NCBI GenBank assembly: GCA_017936885.1
Contig: JAGBEO010000009.1
Coordinates: 1-41,732, forward strand
Direction: 5' to 3'
Length of the DNA: 41,732 nucleotides
Source: Lachnospiraceae bacterium
GTDB taxonomy: Bacteria; Bacillota; Clostridia; Lachnospirales; Lachnospiraceae
The position numbers were made by a program, and so were the translations under genes. Shown piece after piece: positions 23,091 through 31,776 of the stretch (the stretch's first letter is position 1; each line of letters opens with the position of its first letter). The notes below the pieces were generated by a model, which searched no databases, was not told the DNA's origin, and saw only the letters and a list, made by a program, of their open reading frames with translations.

Positions 23091-24554
23091 TCAAAACATT
23101 TTAAACTGAAACTCCTCGTCTGCGAACCGAATTACAGCACCATCATATATTTTTTCCATCATACCCTTAGATATCCTTTTGCCGTCCAGAAATGAACCAT
23201 TGGTTGAACCATGGTCAATCAAATAATAAGATCCTCCCTGTTTTCTAATGGTGGCATGCATTCTACTGACTGCTTTATTTCCTTGTATTTGATATTTAAC
23301 ATTTTCGCCACTGCCAAAAGTATTATTTCCTTCTGAAAGCACAAATATGTTATTATCCTGCATGTGAATCAACTGAGCCTCCCCGGATTGTTCCAATTGT
23401 ACTGTATAACTATCTTCTTTAAATTCTACATCTTCCATCAAAACAGTTGCCTCATAGCTTTCATACATTTCACCATCTCTATTCCTCTCCTGCGTAATCG
23501 GTTGTGAATACTCAGCTTGCCCTATTTGAAAAGGTGTAAAAACACCATTTTCCTTCTTTTTATCTTTGCTGCTAAAAGGAATATTAATGGGAAAGCCTTT
23601 TTTAGAAGGCTGCTGTGACAAACCTGACTCGTCATATCCATTCACCTCATGAGCAGTATCTTCCTTAGGTTTTGTATGATTTGGTATATCTAAGGCAACG
23701 GATGAAGGTTTCATGCAATAATCTGTTTTGCCCGGAATATTCATCACCGGAATCTTTGCCGGAGCTATCGCCTTATCCTTCTTTCCCTTTACCGTAATCA
23801 GAGGCTTATTTTTTTCGTTTTTATGTTCTTTATCCTTCTTTAATGCCACATGAAATATAGATTTCTTTTCAGATCCTGAAACTTGTTTTTCTTCTTCCGG
23901 TTTTATTTCCTTTTCTCTGCTCTTAAATACATAATCAGGCTCTTTCGAAACAGGAGTCTGAACCGGTGGAACATATATATCACTCGCACCACCCTGTTTA
24001 TCCGTACTCTCACATTTTTTTAGTAATTCTCTTAAATCAGATAATTTGCGAATACCTCCCCGGTTAAAAGCATTAAGAATATCATATAAATATGGATCTT
24101 TCTCTGTATAATCAGGCTGAATATTCTCAATAGTCCTTTTTAGGAACAAAAGAACATCCATTGGTTCTGTTTCCTCCAGTGGAATGTAAACCATATGACA
24201 TTCATCCTGGCTGTCAAGATACACATAATTTTCATTCAGATACAGTTTCCCCGGATCAAGCATATAACTTTCAGCTTCTTCAAATGCATTGAGAATACTA
24301 TTGAGAATTGTAAGAGCATTCTTTTTGAAGATACCACTTACCAGTCTTTTCTTCATCAATTTCAAATTTGTAATCTGAAATTGCATATTGTAAGAATTGT
24401 TAACTCTCATTAATTGAACCGGAATAATATGTACCATCTCGTTGTGTGAAAGCATATTTAATGCAAAATAATCCATCTCTGTATCAGCATGCAAATCCAG
24501 TATAAGCTGCTCTATTTCTCCTATTGTTTCATGTCTGAAATCCCATTGTTTCAT
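23091..24554 (-). CDS. DUF6382-FHA domain protein
   Basis: A 487-aa cytosolic protein. Residues 1-180 match the DUF6382 type of domain found on Firmicutes FHA proteins (for example LNMLSHNEMVHIIPVQLMRV and VYIPLEETEPMDVLLFLKRT). A long, basic, probably disordered linker follows (180-360), then a TVLM motif (T370) and a C-terminal FHA domain (405-485). The FHA domain has SRMH (430-433) and STNGSFLDG (450-458), but the phosphothreonine-binding GR is GS (414-415). It is 22 bp after the WG-repeat gene. It probably acts as an adaptor between the kinase and the Tad machinery; this is inferred from domain type and position. Confidence 0.85.
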   Translation of the reverse strand: MKQWDFRHETIGEIEQLILDLHADTEMDYFALNMLSHNEMVHIIPVQLMRVNNSYNMQFQITNLKLMKKRLVSGIFKKNALTILNSILNAFEEAESYMLDPGKLYLNENYVYLDSQDECHMVYIPLEETEPMDVLLFLKRTIENIQPDYTEKDPYLYDILNAFNRGGIRKLSDLRELLKKCESTDKQGGASDIYVPPVQTPVSKEPDYVFKSREKEIKPEEEKQVSGSEKKSIFHVALKKDKEHKNEKNKPLITVKGKKDKAIAPAKIPVMNIPGKTDYCMKPSSVALDIPNHTKPKEDTAHEVNGYDESGLSQQPSKKGFPINIPFSSKDKKKENGVFTPFQIGQAEYSQPITQERNRDGEMYESYEATVLMEDVEFKEDSYTVQLEQSGEAQLIHMQDNNIFVLSEGNNTFGSGENVKYQIQGNKAVSRMHATIRKQGGSYYLIDHGSTNGSFLDGKRISKGMMEKIYDGAVIRFADEEFQFKMF

Positions 24555-24576
24555 TGCCGTTTCCCTCTTTTCCTGA

Positions 24577-25872
24577 CTATTCTTTGATCGCCAGTTGTAT
24601 CAATGTCCATGTATTGCCATGCGCTACCGGTGCCGCACCATTATCCGTAAAATTACCCGCCTCTGCAAAATTGTACTCTACTACCAGACGGTTCTCCTGA
24701 TCAATATACCCCCATAATCCATCCTGACATACAGGTGCATAATCATTTGCAAAGGATTTAGCATTCTCATAGGAACAATCAATCACTATGTTGCCTTCCA
24801 AATCCATATATCCCCATTTATCCTCCACGCATACTGCACAAGGCTGTTTGCTCTCAAAGGCTTTCATGTTCTGAAAAGATTGCTCCCCAATTCTCTCTCC
24901 CCTTGTATTAATTAGGAAATATTCACCATTTTGTGCAACACCAATAACTTTATTCAAACTGCAGATTCCAGCACTATTGATTACAACATCATCATAGATA
25001 TACTCTGTGACCAGTTCTCCCTTTCTGTCTATAATTGCCCATTTTTCTCCCTGTCTGACAGCGCCGACACCTTCATAGATTGCTGTTGCTTCATCATAGA
25101 TAAACTCTGTTTTTCCCTGCATATTACTGTCTAAATAACCGAATTTACCATTTATTTTAGCAAGAATTCTCTTCTCAGAAATCACATCCAAATATTCATA
25201 GTTGCTCTCCGGTTCTTTGGTTTTATAACCATCTATAGATATATAAAACCATTCTTTTCCATCTTTTACGGAAATTGCATCTTTATTATTACCATCATAA
25301 ATCAGTTCATCATATACGGCCTCCATAATCATTTGTCCTTCTTCATTTAATAACCCCTTTTTCCCACCTGACTCATATACTGCATAGTTGCCACGAAAAT
25401 TCCCAATATATTCTGAACTTATATAACGTTCCTCATAGACCCCTTTCAACGAATCATAATATGCTTTTACCACTTCATTGCCTGGATATTGCTGATACAA
25501 CTCAGCTACACATTCAATCAAAGTTCCCTGCGAGGAATAATTTTTATGAAAAGACACCATTCTATCCACATCATCTTCTATCGGTCCATAAGTATTCAGA
25601 ATAGCCTTCAATTGTTTCTGATACTCTTTATAATTTCCCATTGCTAAATAGTCATCTGCAATGTATTCCGCCAATTCTAATGTATTCCCCTTAACTTCTT
25701 TCGCACTCTCATATTGTTCTATAGCATCCAGATACAGACCTTTTGCCTCCAAACGCTGCGCTTCCGATATAATTTCTTTATATTTGGATTCATTGCCGAA
25801 CCATGAAGAAAGTGTAATGTACCACGCCAACACTAAAAGAGCCGCCATAATTAATGATAAGTTCTTTTTCAT
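24577..25872 (-). CDS. WG-repeat protein with N-terminal membrane anchor
   Basis: A 431-aa protein with a single N-terminal hydrophobic helix (SLIMAALLVLAWYITLSSW, a signal anchor), a helical TPR-like stretch (about 27-130, for example AKGLYLDAIEQYESAKEV), and then about six WG repeats: KKGLLNEEGQ, KFGYLDSNMQ, KWAIIDRKGE, EYFLINTRGE, KWGYMDLEGN and LWGYIDQENR, each followed by a Y(D/E)-type strand. WG repeats form beta-propeller-like surfaces for binding partners. GGAGG lies 5 nt before the ATG at 25872, which is chosen over the ATG four codons upstream. It lies between the prepilin peptidase and FHA genes and is probably an extracytoplasmic accessory protein of the pilus; function unproven. 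Confidence 0.8.
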   Translation of the reverse strand: MKKNLSLIMAALLVLAWYITLSSWFGNESKYKEIISEAQRLEAKGLYLDAIEQYESAKEVKGNTLELAEYIADDYLAMGNYKEYQKQLKAILNTYGPIEDDVDRMVSFHKNYSSQGTLIECVAELYQQYPGNEVVKAYYDSLKGVYEERYISSEYIGNFRGNYAVYESGGKKGLLNEEGQMIMEAVYDELIYDGNNKDAISVKDGKEWFYISIDGYKTKEPESNYEYLDVISEKRILAKINGKFGYLDSNMQGKTEFIYDEATAIYEGVGAVRQGEKWAIIDRKGELVTEYIYDDVVINSAGICSLNKVIGVAQNGEYFLINTRGERIGEQSFQNMKAFESKQPCAVCVEDKWGYMDLEGNIVIDCSYENAKSFANDYAPVCQDGLWGYIDQENRLVVEYNFAEAGNFTDNGAAPVAHGNTWTLIQLAIKE

Positions 25873-25905
25873 CTTTTCCTCCATCCCTAAGCATTTATTC
25901 AGCTT

Positions 25906-26565
25906 TTAAAAGCCCATTACAATCACGATCAATGCTGCCACAGCAATAAAAGGTGCAAACGCAATCTCATCTCTCATTTTGATCTTTTTAGCTGCCATAT
26001 GGCATACTCCGTATAAGGCTGCCAATGCAGAAGCAGCAAACATTACCGTATACGTCATGCTGGTGCCTAAGTAAAAACCTAATATCATAAACAGCTTCAC
26101 ATCTCCCATACCTACAGCATGACGCGAAACTACATAAGCAATAAACATAATTCCTCCGCAGACTATGCCCCCGCTTATTGTAAAAATCAGATTATCTGCA
26201 AAAGATGACGGATAATAAACAGTTTCCAAAATAAAAATTACTATTCTGATCACGTATAAATAAATCAACCATCTGTTTGGAATCTGCTTTGTTCTTGCAT
26301 CTTCTCTTGCGATCGGGAAAAGAAAAGCAAGCAACAGGCAATATCGTACCGTTTTCAAAGGTCCATATCCATAAAAGGAAAAAAGCCATGTGACCGGCAA
26401 AGCAACTGCCCAAAATAAAGCTATTAATAAGACTCTTTTTCGATCGATCCAGAGTAAAAATGCAGTCCTGCTTAAGTCCTGTTCTTGTCCTAAATCATAA
26501 TTGCAATTAAAATAAATAATATAGGCTATTATTCCTATCACAACTGCCACTATATACTTCATCAT
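25906..26565 (-). CDS. tadV: Prepilin peptidase (TadV/CpaA type, A24 family)
   Basis: A 219-aa integral membrane aspartyl protease with about six hydrophobic segments. The two catalytic aspartates are visible: D89 in AREDARTKQIPN (86-97) and D155 in GMGDVKL (152-158). It lacks the N-terminal cysteine-rich methylase part of PilD, as normal for Tad peptidases. It would cleave the Flp pilin and the TadE/F-like pseudopilins of the locus after their basic leaders. It starts 4 bp after the pseudopilin gene at 26570, so translation is probably coupled. An unusually long loop between the first segments (FNCNYDLGQEQDLSRTAFLL) is seen. Confidence 0.9.
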   Translation of the reverse strand: MMKYIVAVVIGIIAYIIYFNCNYDLGQEQDLSRTAFLLWIDRKRVLLIALFWAVALPVTWLFSFYGYGPLKTVRYCLLLAFLFPIAREDARTKQIPNRWLIYLYVIRIVIFILETVYYPSSFADNLIFTISGGIVCGGIMFIAYVVSRHAVGMGDVKLFMILGFYLGTSMTYTVMFAASALAALYGVCHMAAKKIKMRDEIAFAPFIAVAALIVIVMGF

Positions 26566-26569
26566 ATTT

Positions 26570-27319
26570 TTACCACAATGCTGTTTTTGCTGTTAACTTA
26601 TAGGTTCTTGGTTCCAATTCTATAAAACCTAAATTAAAATGGATCTGATACACTACCGTCACTTCTAAATCCGGCATTCCTCCGGTACTCGTTTGACACC
26701 AGTTGCTCTTACTGAAATCAAGACTACTGAAACCGCCTTCAATTCCTAAATCTTCCAGATACGTATCTGCATCTTTCGTTGTCATACCCTCAAGCTGTTT
26801 CTTCACATTACTTTCTACAAGTTCCTGTATGATATAATTTGAGGTTATGTTAGCCCCTGAACTTTTTATTAAGCTCAAAATATCGGACGCAAGTTCATCT
26901 GTATCTGAGAAATAGTCATATGCCAGATTTCCCGCATGACTTGCTGCTCCCACAACATCACCGCCGTTAGATAGCGTACTTCCCAAATCCTTGACTGCAT
27001 TTACCAAATCAGTCGTCTGACCCTTAAACTGATCCGCCGCAGATGCAGTTGCTACCCTCTTCTCCACAATACCGGTCTTAGTTAATATATAGCTGCATTG
27101 AGACACTTCCTTCGCTACCTCATTAATAGAATACTGTAATATGACCTGCGCTCTTGCTATCTGTACCAGATCCATGAGCGCCATATAGAAAAGAATAAAT
27201 GCCACCAGAAAAATAGACGCCTCAAGTGTAATACTTCCTGAAGTCTTTTCTGTTTTATTAATATCCCTGGATCCCATAATAGGGTATCGTAAAATCTTCT
27301 TCTCCAACCGCTTGTACAT
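26570..27319 (-). CDS. TadE/TadF-like pseudopilin
   Basis: About 249 aa. A basic leader ends in TSG, followed by SITLEASIFLVAFILFYMAL. Gly before SITLE with Glu at +5 is a textbook class-III/IVb prepilin cleavage site, and one transmembrane helix follows. The rest is extracytoplasmic, with a Ser/Gly/Asp-rich middle and a beta-rich end (MPDLEVTVVYQIHFNLGFIEL). The frame is open to an ATG at 27334, overlapping the DUF5702 gene; the ATG at 27319 has AGGA just upstream and is preferred, but an ATG at 27277 is also possible. It is probably a minor pilin of the Tad apparatus. Confidence 0.8.
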   Translation of the reverse strand: MYKRLEKKILRYPIMGSRDINKTEKTSGSITLEASIFLVAFILFYMALMDLVQIARAQVILQYSINEVAKEVSQCSYILTKTGIVEKRVATASAADQFKGQTTDLVNAVKDLGSTLSNGGDVVGAASHAGNLAYDYFSDTDELASDILSLIKSSGANITSNYIIQELVESNVKKQLEGMTTKDADTYLEDLGIEGGFSSLDFSKSNWCQTSTGGMPDLEVTVVYQIHFNLGFIELEPRTYKLTAKTALW

Positions 27320-29885
27320 CGTATCCTGCTCCATTCAATTTCTGCATAAAGAAGGTATCTATTCCTACAGATGCCTCTATCTCTATCATGGTATATTTAT
27401 CCTTCAAAGTATTATCAGTCTTTGCTTTGCTTTCTGTCAGATTCAGTTCTATAACATCCGCTGTCCTTGCAAGTAGTTTCGTCTGCTTTGACGGAACATA
27501 CATATTAACACAGACTAAAATCCAAAGATAATCCTCATAGGTGAACCCTGCTTCGTTTTTTGGAGTATTACCACCCGCACTTCCAGTTGGAATCAGCCAC
27601 GTATCCCATACTCCTTTTGTTTTAATGAGTGCAACCCTCTTACCTTTCATAAGGTCAAACATATTTGTTGTTGTTTCAATCATTGCAGCCATCGATTGTA
27701 GTGCACACTTAATTGCTGTTTTCGCCAACGGTCCTACTGGAAACAATGCCGCAATCGTATTCGCATCACTACGCATTTTCTGATTGGTAAATGCAAAGCT
27801 CATATTAAATATCAAATTGACTGTGAAGATAACTGCTTTGGTAGCTTGTACATTATTTCGTATATCAGGACTTCCCCAAAGAATGTATTCGATTTCAGCC
27901 CGATAAATTTGATTCGTATTCAAATGCGAACGATTAATGGAAAGCGGATCCGAAATTTCTGTTCCATCCTCCTCCCAATTGCTCGTATTATGCGAGAACA
28001 TTCCCATCACATATTCAGTCAGAATCAAGGGTTCCACAGCATCCTCAGTACCTTTGATGATCTTACTTTTCAACGAGCTTATCTCCGAAATACTCTCATT
28101 GTCAGCATTTAAATTGTCACTTCCCTTATCCGAGGCAGTTTTACGGCTCTTTTTATCCTTAATGCCGCCTGCCACAGAAATATCGCTGGATGCGCTTTCT
28201 CCGTTGATACCAAGCCAGTTCGTCGGCAGATCTCTCTGACCTAATGCTTCTACATTCGACTTATCCAAATCTTCACACAGGAGTAAATTTTTCAATTCGT
28301 TAATTGTCGAATTCATATTACTCTCCCAGGCATCTGCTTGTTTATTTGCTTCAGCCTTATTACTTCCATCTGTATTACAATAGAATTCTTTCAACTGAAC
28401 AACAAAAGCATCCTGTGAAATATCTTTGTTTACAACAGACAGATTCATCAAATCCGGTGTATTGTACTGCTCCATAAACTGTTTCGCTTTCTGAGTCAGT
28501 CGGCTGCTCTCTTTTACAAATTCGCTACTTGCCAAACTGATGACATCAGAAACAGTCTTCACATCCCAGTCAATTCGTTTTCCTCCGATGGTCACTTGAT
28601 CCAACTTTTCACATACTTCACTGTAAAATACTCTATTATTTTCAATTTTTTCTTCGAATTCTCCGATCACTCCCTCAGCCTCAAAAAAACCACTAACATT
28701 TTTTATGCTTTCTTCATATGCTTTCTTAGAATCTCCTTCCGGCAATTTGGCGACCGCATCTTTCCAATTTTCATATTTTCCTCGCAGGCTCTCAAATTCT
28801 TCTTTCAATTCCTGTACTTTCTCCTGTACTTTTGTACAGTTTTCTTTTCCCTCCTGCGCCAGTTCTCTTTGCTCATGCATTGTTTTATAGGTACTTTCTA
28901 CAAGCTTTTTGAGTTCATTATCCAGTTTCTTCCTGCCTTCCGCCAAATTTTCCAATGCACTTTCATATTTTCCAATGAGTTCTTTTCTTTCCTTATATTC
29001 ATCGCTGTCTTTATCTAAATCTTTCAATATATCTGATGTGTTTTTGGATGCCATAGCTTTCTCTATCATCCTCATCTTAATCAGACAAGAGCATGTATCT
29101 GCATTGAGATTATTAATATTACAGGAGAGATCTGCCATTTTCTTCATCAGCGCAAGCGTATCGCCAGATTCTTTCTCGGGACAGGTATCCAGAATTTTTT
29201 TAGCCGTTGCCAACAATGCTATTTTGTTATAATTACTTTCTGTGTCACTAAGCATTCTATTATAACCATTTTCATCTTTTACCAGCCTATATATTTCCTC
29301 CTGCCTGTCAGTGAGTTCTTTAATATCGTCAAACAGTTGCTGGACATCATTTAAAGACGACTCAAATTTCAATTCTCCGTCTGCCGCTTTTTTCTCCTTC
29401 TCCAAATTCTCCAAACTTCCCAGTTTATCAGTAATAAGTCGATTCGTTAGGGTAACCGGAGCACGGTACTTCATATATTCCAGTATTTCATGTTTGATCA
29501 CTTCGGTCTGATAAATTTCCGTATCCACTACATCAGATGCCAGAAATCCATCGCTTGTCAATTCCAAATATACCAATGCCTTACTAAAATCCTCCGGTTC
29601 TACCCCACTGGCATTCAAAGATACCTCGAAAAATTTCCGCAGTACATCCTGCATTTCCTCTGACGTATCAGCCATAGCAAGAAGACCATACACCTGATTC
29701 AGTTCTTCATAATAATTGGATAAGGCTCCATTCATTGACAAATCTCCAGCACCTGAAATTAAATTTTTAGCGCCCAGAATACGGCTGCCATCAATAATAA
29801 CTCCGCCGAAAATAAAAGTCGGTATTAATATCAGTGTTAAAAAGACCGAAATGGCACCATCATGCCTTCTGCAAAAATTAAGCAT
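27258..29885 (-). CDS. DUF5702 (TadG-like) large pilus-locus protein
   Basis: An 875-aa protein. The N-terminus is HDGAISVFLTLILIPTFIFGG, a pilin-like helix (11-32) after a short charged leader and a Gly. Unlike true prepilins it has no Glu at +5. The next part (IIDGSRILGAKNLISGAGDL) is the TadG/DUF5702 signature. Residues about 150-450 form long Glu/Lys coiled coils (EKYESALENLAEGRKKLDNE and similar). The C-terminal third is mixed, with hydrophobic helices (AVIFTVNLIFNMSFAF). It overlaps the start of the next pseudopilin gene. It is likely a membrane-anchored, rod-like extracytoplasmic part of the Tad system. The nearest SD (AAGGAA) is about 13 nt from the ATG, weaker than its neighbours. 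Confidence 0.82.
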   Translation of the reverse strand: MLNFCRRHDGAISVFLTLILIPTFIFGGVIIDGSRILGAKNLISGAGDLSMNGALSNYYEELNQVYGLLAMADTSEEMQDVLRKFFEVSLNASGVEPEDFSKALVYLELTSDGFLASDVVDTEIYQTEVIKHEILEYMKYRAPVTLTNRLITDKLGSLENLEKEKKAADGELKFESSLNDVQQLFDDIKELTDRQEEIYRLVKDENGYNRMLSDTESNYNKIALLATAKKILDTCPEKESGDTLALMKKMADLSCNINNLNADTCSCLIKMRMIEKAMASKNTSDILKDLDKDSDEYKERKELIGKYESALENLAEGRKKLDNELKKLVESTYKTMHEQRELAQEGKENCTKVQEKVQELKEEFESLRGKYENWKDAVAKLPEGDSKKAYEESIKNVSGFFEAEGVIGEFEEKIENNRVFYSEVCEKLDQVTIGGKRIDWDVKTVSDVISLASSEFVKESSRLTQKAKQFMEQYNTPDLMNLSVVNKDISQDAFVVQLKEFYCNTDGSNKAEANKQADAWESNMNSTINELKNLLLCEDLDKSNVEALGQRDLPTNWLGINGESASSDISVAGGIKDKKSRKTASDKGSDNLNADNESISEISSLKSKIIKGTEDAVEPLILTEYVMGMFSHNTSNWEEDGTEISDPLSINRSHLNTNQIYRAEIEYILWGSPDIRNNVQATKAVIFTVNLIFNMSFAFTNQKMRSDANTIAALFPVGPLAKTAIKCALQSMAAMIETTTNMFDLMKGKRVALIKTKGVWDTWLIPTGSAGGNTPKNEAGFTYEDYLWILVCVNMYVPSKQTKLLARTADVIELNLTESKAKTDNTLKDKYTMIEIEASVGIDTFFMQKLNGAGYDVQAVGEEDFTIPYYGIQGY

Positions 29886-29923
29886 ATCTATTCACAATTC
29901 CTTTTTCATAATATTTCTTCATT

Positions 29924-29965
29924 ACAACAATAAGGCTGAAAGTTCCCTTTCAACCCTATTGTTGT
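29924..29965 (-). repeat. Long RNA hairpin with GGAA tetraloop between tadE-like and DUF5702 genes
   Basis: In the minus-strand RNA, bases 29965-29947 pair with 29942-29924 over 19 consecutive positions (two G-U wobbles), closed by a GGAA loop of the GNRA class. No U-run follows, so it is not a classical terminator. It lies in the only sizeable gap (96 bp) within the pilus gene run, 38 nt before the DUF5702 start, and may set mRNA processing or stability between pilin and downstream genes. Confidence 0.7.
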
Positions 29966-29981
29966 CCAAAACTTATCTTCG

Positions 29982-30641
29982 TCAAAAGATATATTTATTG
30001 ATTCCATCCATAATCTTATCCAGCTCATCGTTTATTCCTAATTTTTCGCTGATAATAACACAGGCATCTCCTGCAAGATCTATACTGCGCACAAACCCTG
30101 CAGGGTTCATAGCCGTGGAGATCGCTGCCTGTTTATACTGAAGCTGATCTGGGAATCCAAAAAAGCGCATGGCCTCCGGTGTAGCAAACTGAAATGTCAC
30201 TTCAGTTTCTACTTTCGTAGAGAATAATCCTCTCACAATATGAACGTTATTATCGACATAGCTTCCGCCTGCAAGCAACAGGGTATTGACAGACAATTTG
30301 TCAAGAAAAGCTTGTAATTTACTCTCAGTAACCCAACTTCCGCTACCGGCAATTTCACGGTACAGTGTCAAAATATCTTTATGTGCTGCTTGATAATATT
30401 TATCCACTTCTTCCGGCGCAGTCTCAAAATCTATTGCTTTGCCGTCATATACTCCTAATGTTTCATATCCGGGTGTTGCTACCACCATCGCTCCCTGATG
30501 CGCTACTCTCTGAACCTGATATAACATCGCCATTTCCTGCAATTTGAATAGACCCAAATAAATCAGTACTAAGACCGTAAAGAGTACAATAGGAAAAACA
30601 ATAACTGCTTCTACCATGACTGCTGCTTTTTCTTTTTTCAT
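29982..30641 (-). CDS. TadE-like pseudopilin
   Basis: About 219 aa. A short Lys-rich leader (MKKEKA) is followed by AVMVEAVIVFPIVLFTVLVLIYLGLF; Ala before AVMVE with Glu at +5 is an acceptable prepilin-peptidase site, and the helix is the TadE transmembrane segment. The extracytoplasmic remainder carries VQRVAHQGAMVVA, usual just after the helix. The frame is open to an ATG at 30653 that overlaps the Flp stop (TAATG); the ATG at 30641 has GAGG 6 nt upstream and is preferred. It is translated directly after the Flp pilin and is expected to be processed by the locus peptidase. Confidence 0.82.
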   Translation of the reverse strand: MKKEKAAVMVEAVIVFPIVLFTVLVLIYLGLFKLQEMAMLYQVQRVAHQGAMVVATPGYETLGVYDGKAIDFETAPEEVDKYYQAAHKDILTLYREIAGSGSWVTESKLQAFLDKLSVNTLLLAGGSYVDNNVHIVRGLFSTKVETEVTFQFATPEAMRFFGFPDQLQYKQAAISTAMNPAGFVRSIDLAGDACVIISEKLGINDELDKIMDGINKYIF

Positions 30642-30652
30642 TGAAAACCTCA

Positions 30653-30862
30653 TTAACCTATAAAATTCATTAAATTATCAAATACTCGATTAACAGCTTC
30701 CGTTAACTTATCTTGAAATATTACTGCAATAGCCATAATAATAACAATGATAACAATAATTGCCACAAAATTTGTATCTCCTCTTTCTTCTTTGAAACTG
30801 TCCACAAAATTTCTCATTGCCAATGACATTCTCATCTTAGTAACTGTTAAAAAATTTCTCAT
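30653..30862 (-). CDS. flp: Flp-type pilin (Flp1/DUF6133-like)
   Basis: A 69-aa small protein with a long basic leader (1-28) ending in EERG, then DTNFVAIIVIIVIIMAIAVIF (transmembrane, about 31-49) and a short polar tail (QDKLTEAVNRVFDNLMNFIG). The ERGD-N motif and size fit the Firmicutes Flp1/DUF6133 pilins. There is no Glu-Tyr at +5/+6 as in proteobacterial Flp. SD AGAGGAAAAAAC lies before the ATG. It is the only candidate major pilin here, sits between tadC and the TadE-like gene, and has its stop overlapping the longer start of that gene. Confidence 0.82.
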   Translation of the reverse strand: MRNFLTVTKMRMSLAMRNFVDSFKEERGDTNFVAIIVIIVIIMAIAVIFQDKLTEAVNRVFDNLMNFIG

Positions 30863-30898
30863 AGTTTTTTCCTCTTTTCTTGTTATTATAATATATCC

Positions 30899-31765
30899 TT
30901 ATAACCCCGCCATCATCGGAGCCATAATCATAAATAAAATACCGATAAAAATAATGGCCGTGGGCACCAGCAATTTAGAGTTTGCCTGCTCCCCCTTTTT
31001 CCTGACAATATTTTTCTTCTCCAACCACATTTCATCTGCCATATCTTTTAAAAAAAACGTCAGTTCTGAACCACCCTTCTCCAATCCCTGTATGACCATA
31101 GATGCAAACTTGCGAACTTCCTTGATCCCGCATCTTTCTGCAAATTCGCGATATGCGACAACTTCCGGCACACCATTGTCAAGCTGTGTGGATGTAAGCC
31201 GCATCTCTTCAAACAATACCGTATCCCCTTGCTGAGCAATCAAATCCCATGCGTCCCGTAGAAGCATACCAGAATTGACTAAAAGAGTCATTTTAGATAA
31301 CACCTGCGGAAATTCTGTTAGAATTTTTTCCCTTCTGGCAGTCAGTTTGTCTTTAAAGCTTTCATTTAAATACCATACAAACAATCCGGCAAGCACTATG
31401 CCAAACGCCATAGCCACAGGCTTATTAGCAAGAAGTGCCAAAAGGAGAATAATGGGAATCACTGTAATGACATAAGTAATCTGTCCTCCCACAAGCACAT
31501 AATAGTAATACTCCGCATATTTTCTGCCATAGACTTCTGACATAAGCTTTACTTTCTTTCTGGAATGATCCGACTTAATGTTGAAATGAACCATCTCCAT
31601 AATCTGGAAACCTATATAAAACAATTCGCACATATAATAGTCTTTTGGATCTATAGAGGAAGTTATCTCCTGAAATTTTTCCTCATAGCGCATTGCCAAT
31701 CCAATCCATACAAGCACAACAATCGTTGTCGGTATCAACATCACTAGCTGAAATATACTCTGCAT
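30899..31765 (-). CDS. tadC: Tad pilus inner-membrane platform protein TadC
   Basis: A 288-aa protein with an N-terminal membrane helix (about 5-25), a cytosolic stretch, two central hydrophobic segments (about 90-137), a type II secretion F domain (about 140-260, with KMTLLVNSGMLLRDAWDLIA and VIQGLEKGGSEL), and a final membrane helix (LLVPTAIIFIGILFMIMAPM). TadB and TadC together form the membrane base on which the TadA ATPase works. It begins 11 bp after tadB, with AGAGGA before the ATG, and is followed by the pilin gene after 36 bp. Confidence 0.9.
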   Translation of the reverse strand: MQSIFQLVMLIPTTIVVLVWIGLAMRYEEKFQEITSSIDPKDYYMCELFYIGFQIMEMVHFNIKSDHSRKKVKLMSEVYGRKYAEYYYYVLVGGQITYVITVIPIILLLALLANKPVAMAFGIVLAGLFVWYLNESFKDKLTARREKILTEFPQVLSKMTLLVNSGMLLRDAWDLIAQQGDTVLFEEMRLTSTQLDNGVPEVVAYREFAERCGIKEVRKFASMVIQGLEKGGSELTFFLKDMADEMWLEKKNIVRKKGEQANSKLLVPTAIIFIGILFMIMAPMMAGL

Positions 31766-31776
31766 ATTTATATCCT

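Noticed and set aside
28596-29018. 140-aa plus-strand ORF rich in Phe and Ser
   Set aside because: It is the antisense of the Glu/Lys coiled coil of the DUF5702 protein. Such repeats give long antisense frames; no RBS or domain supports it.
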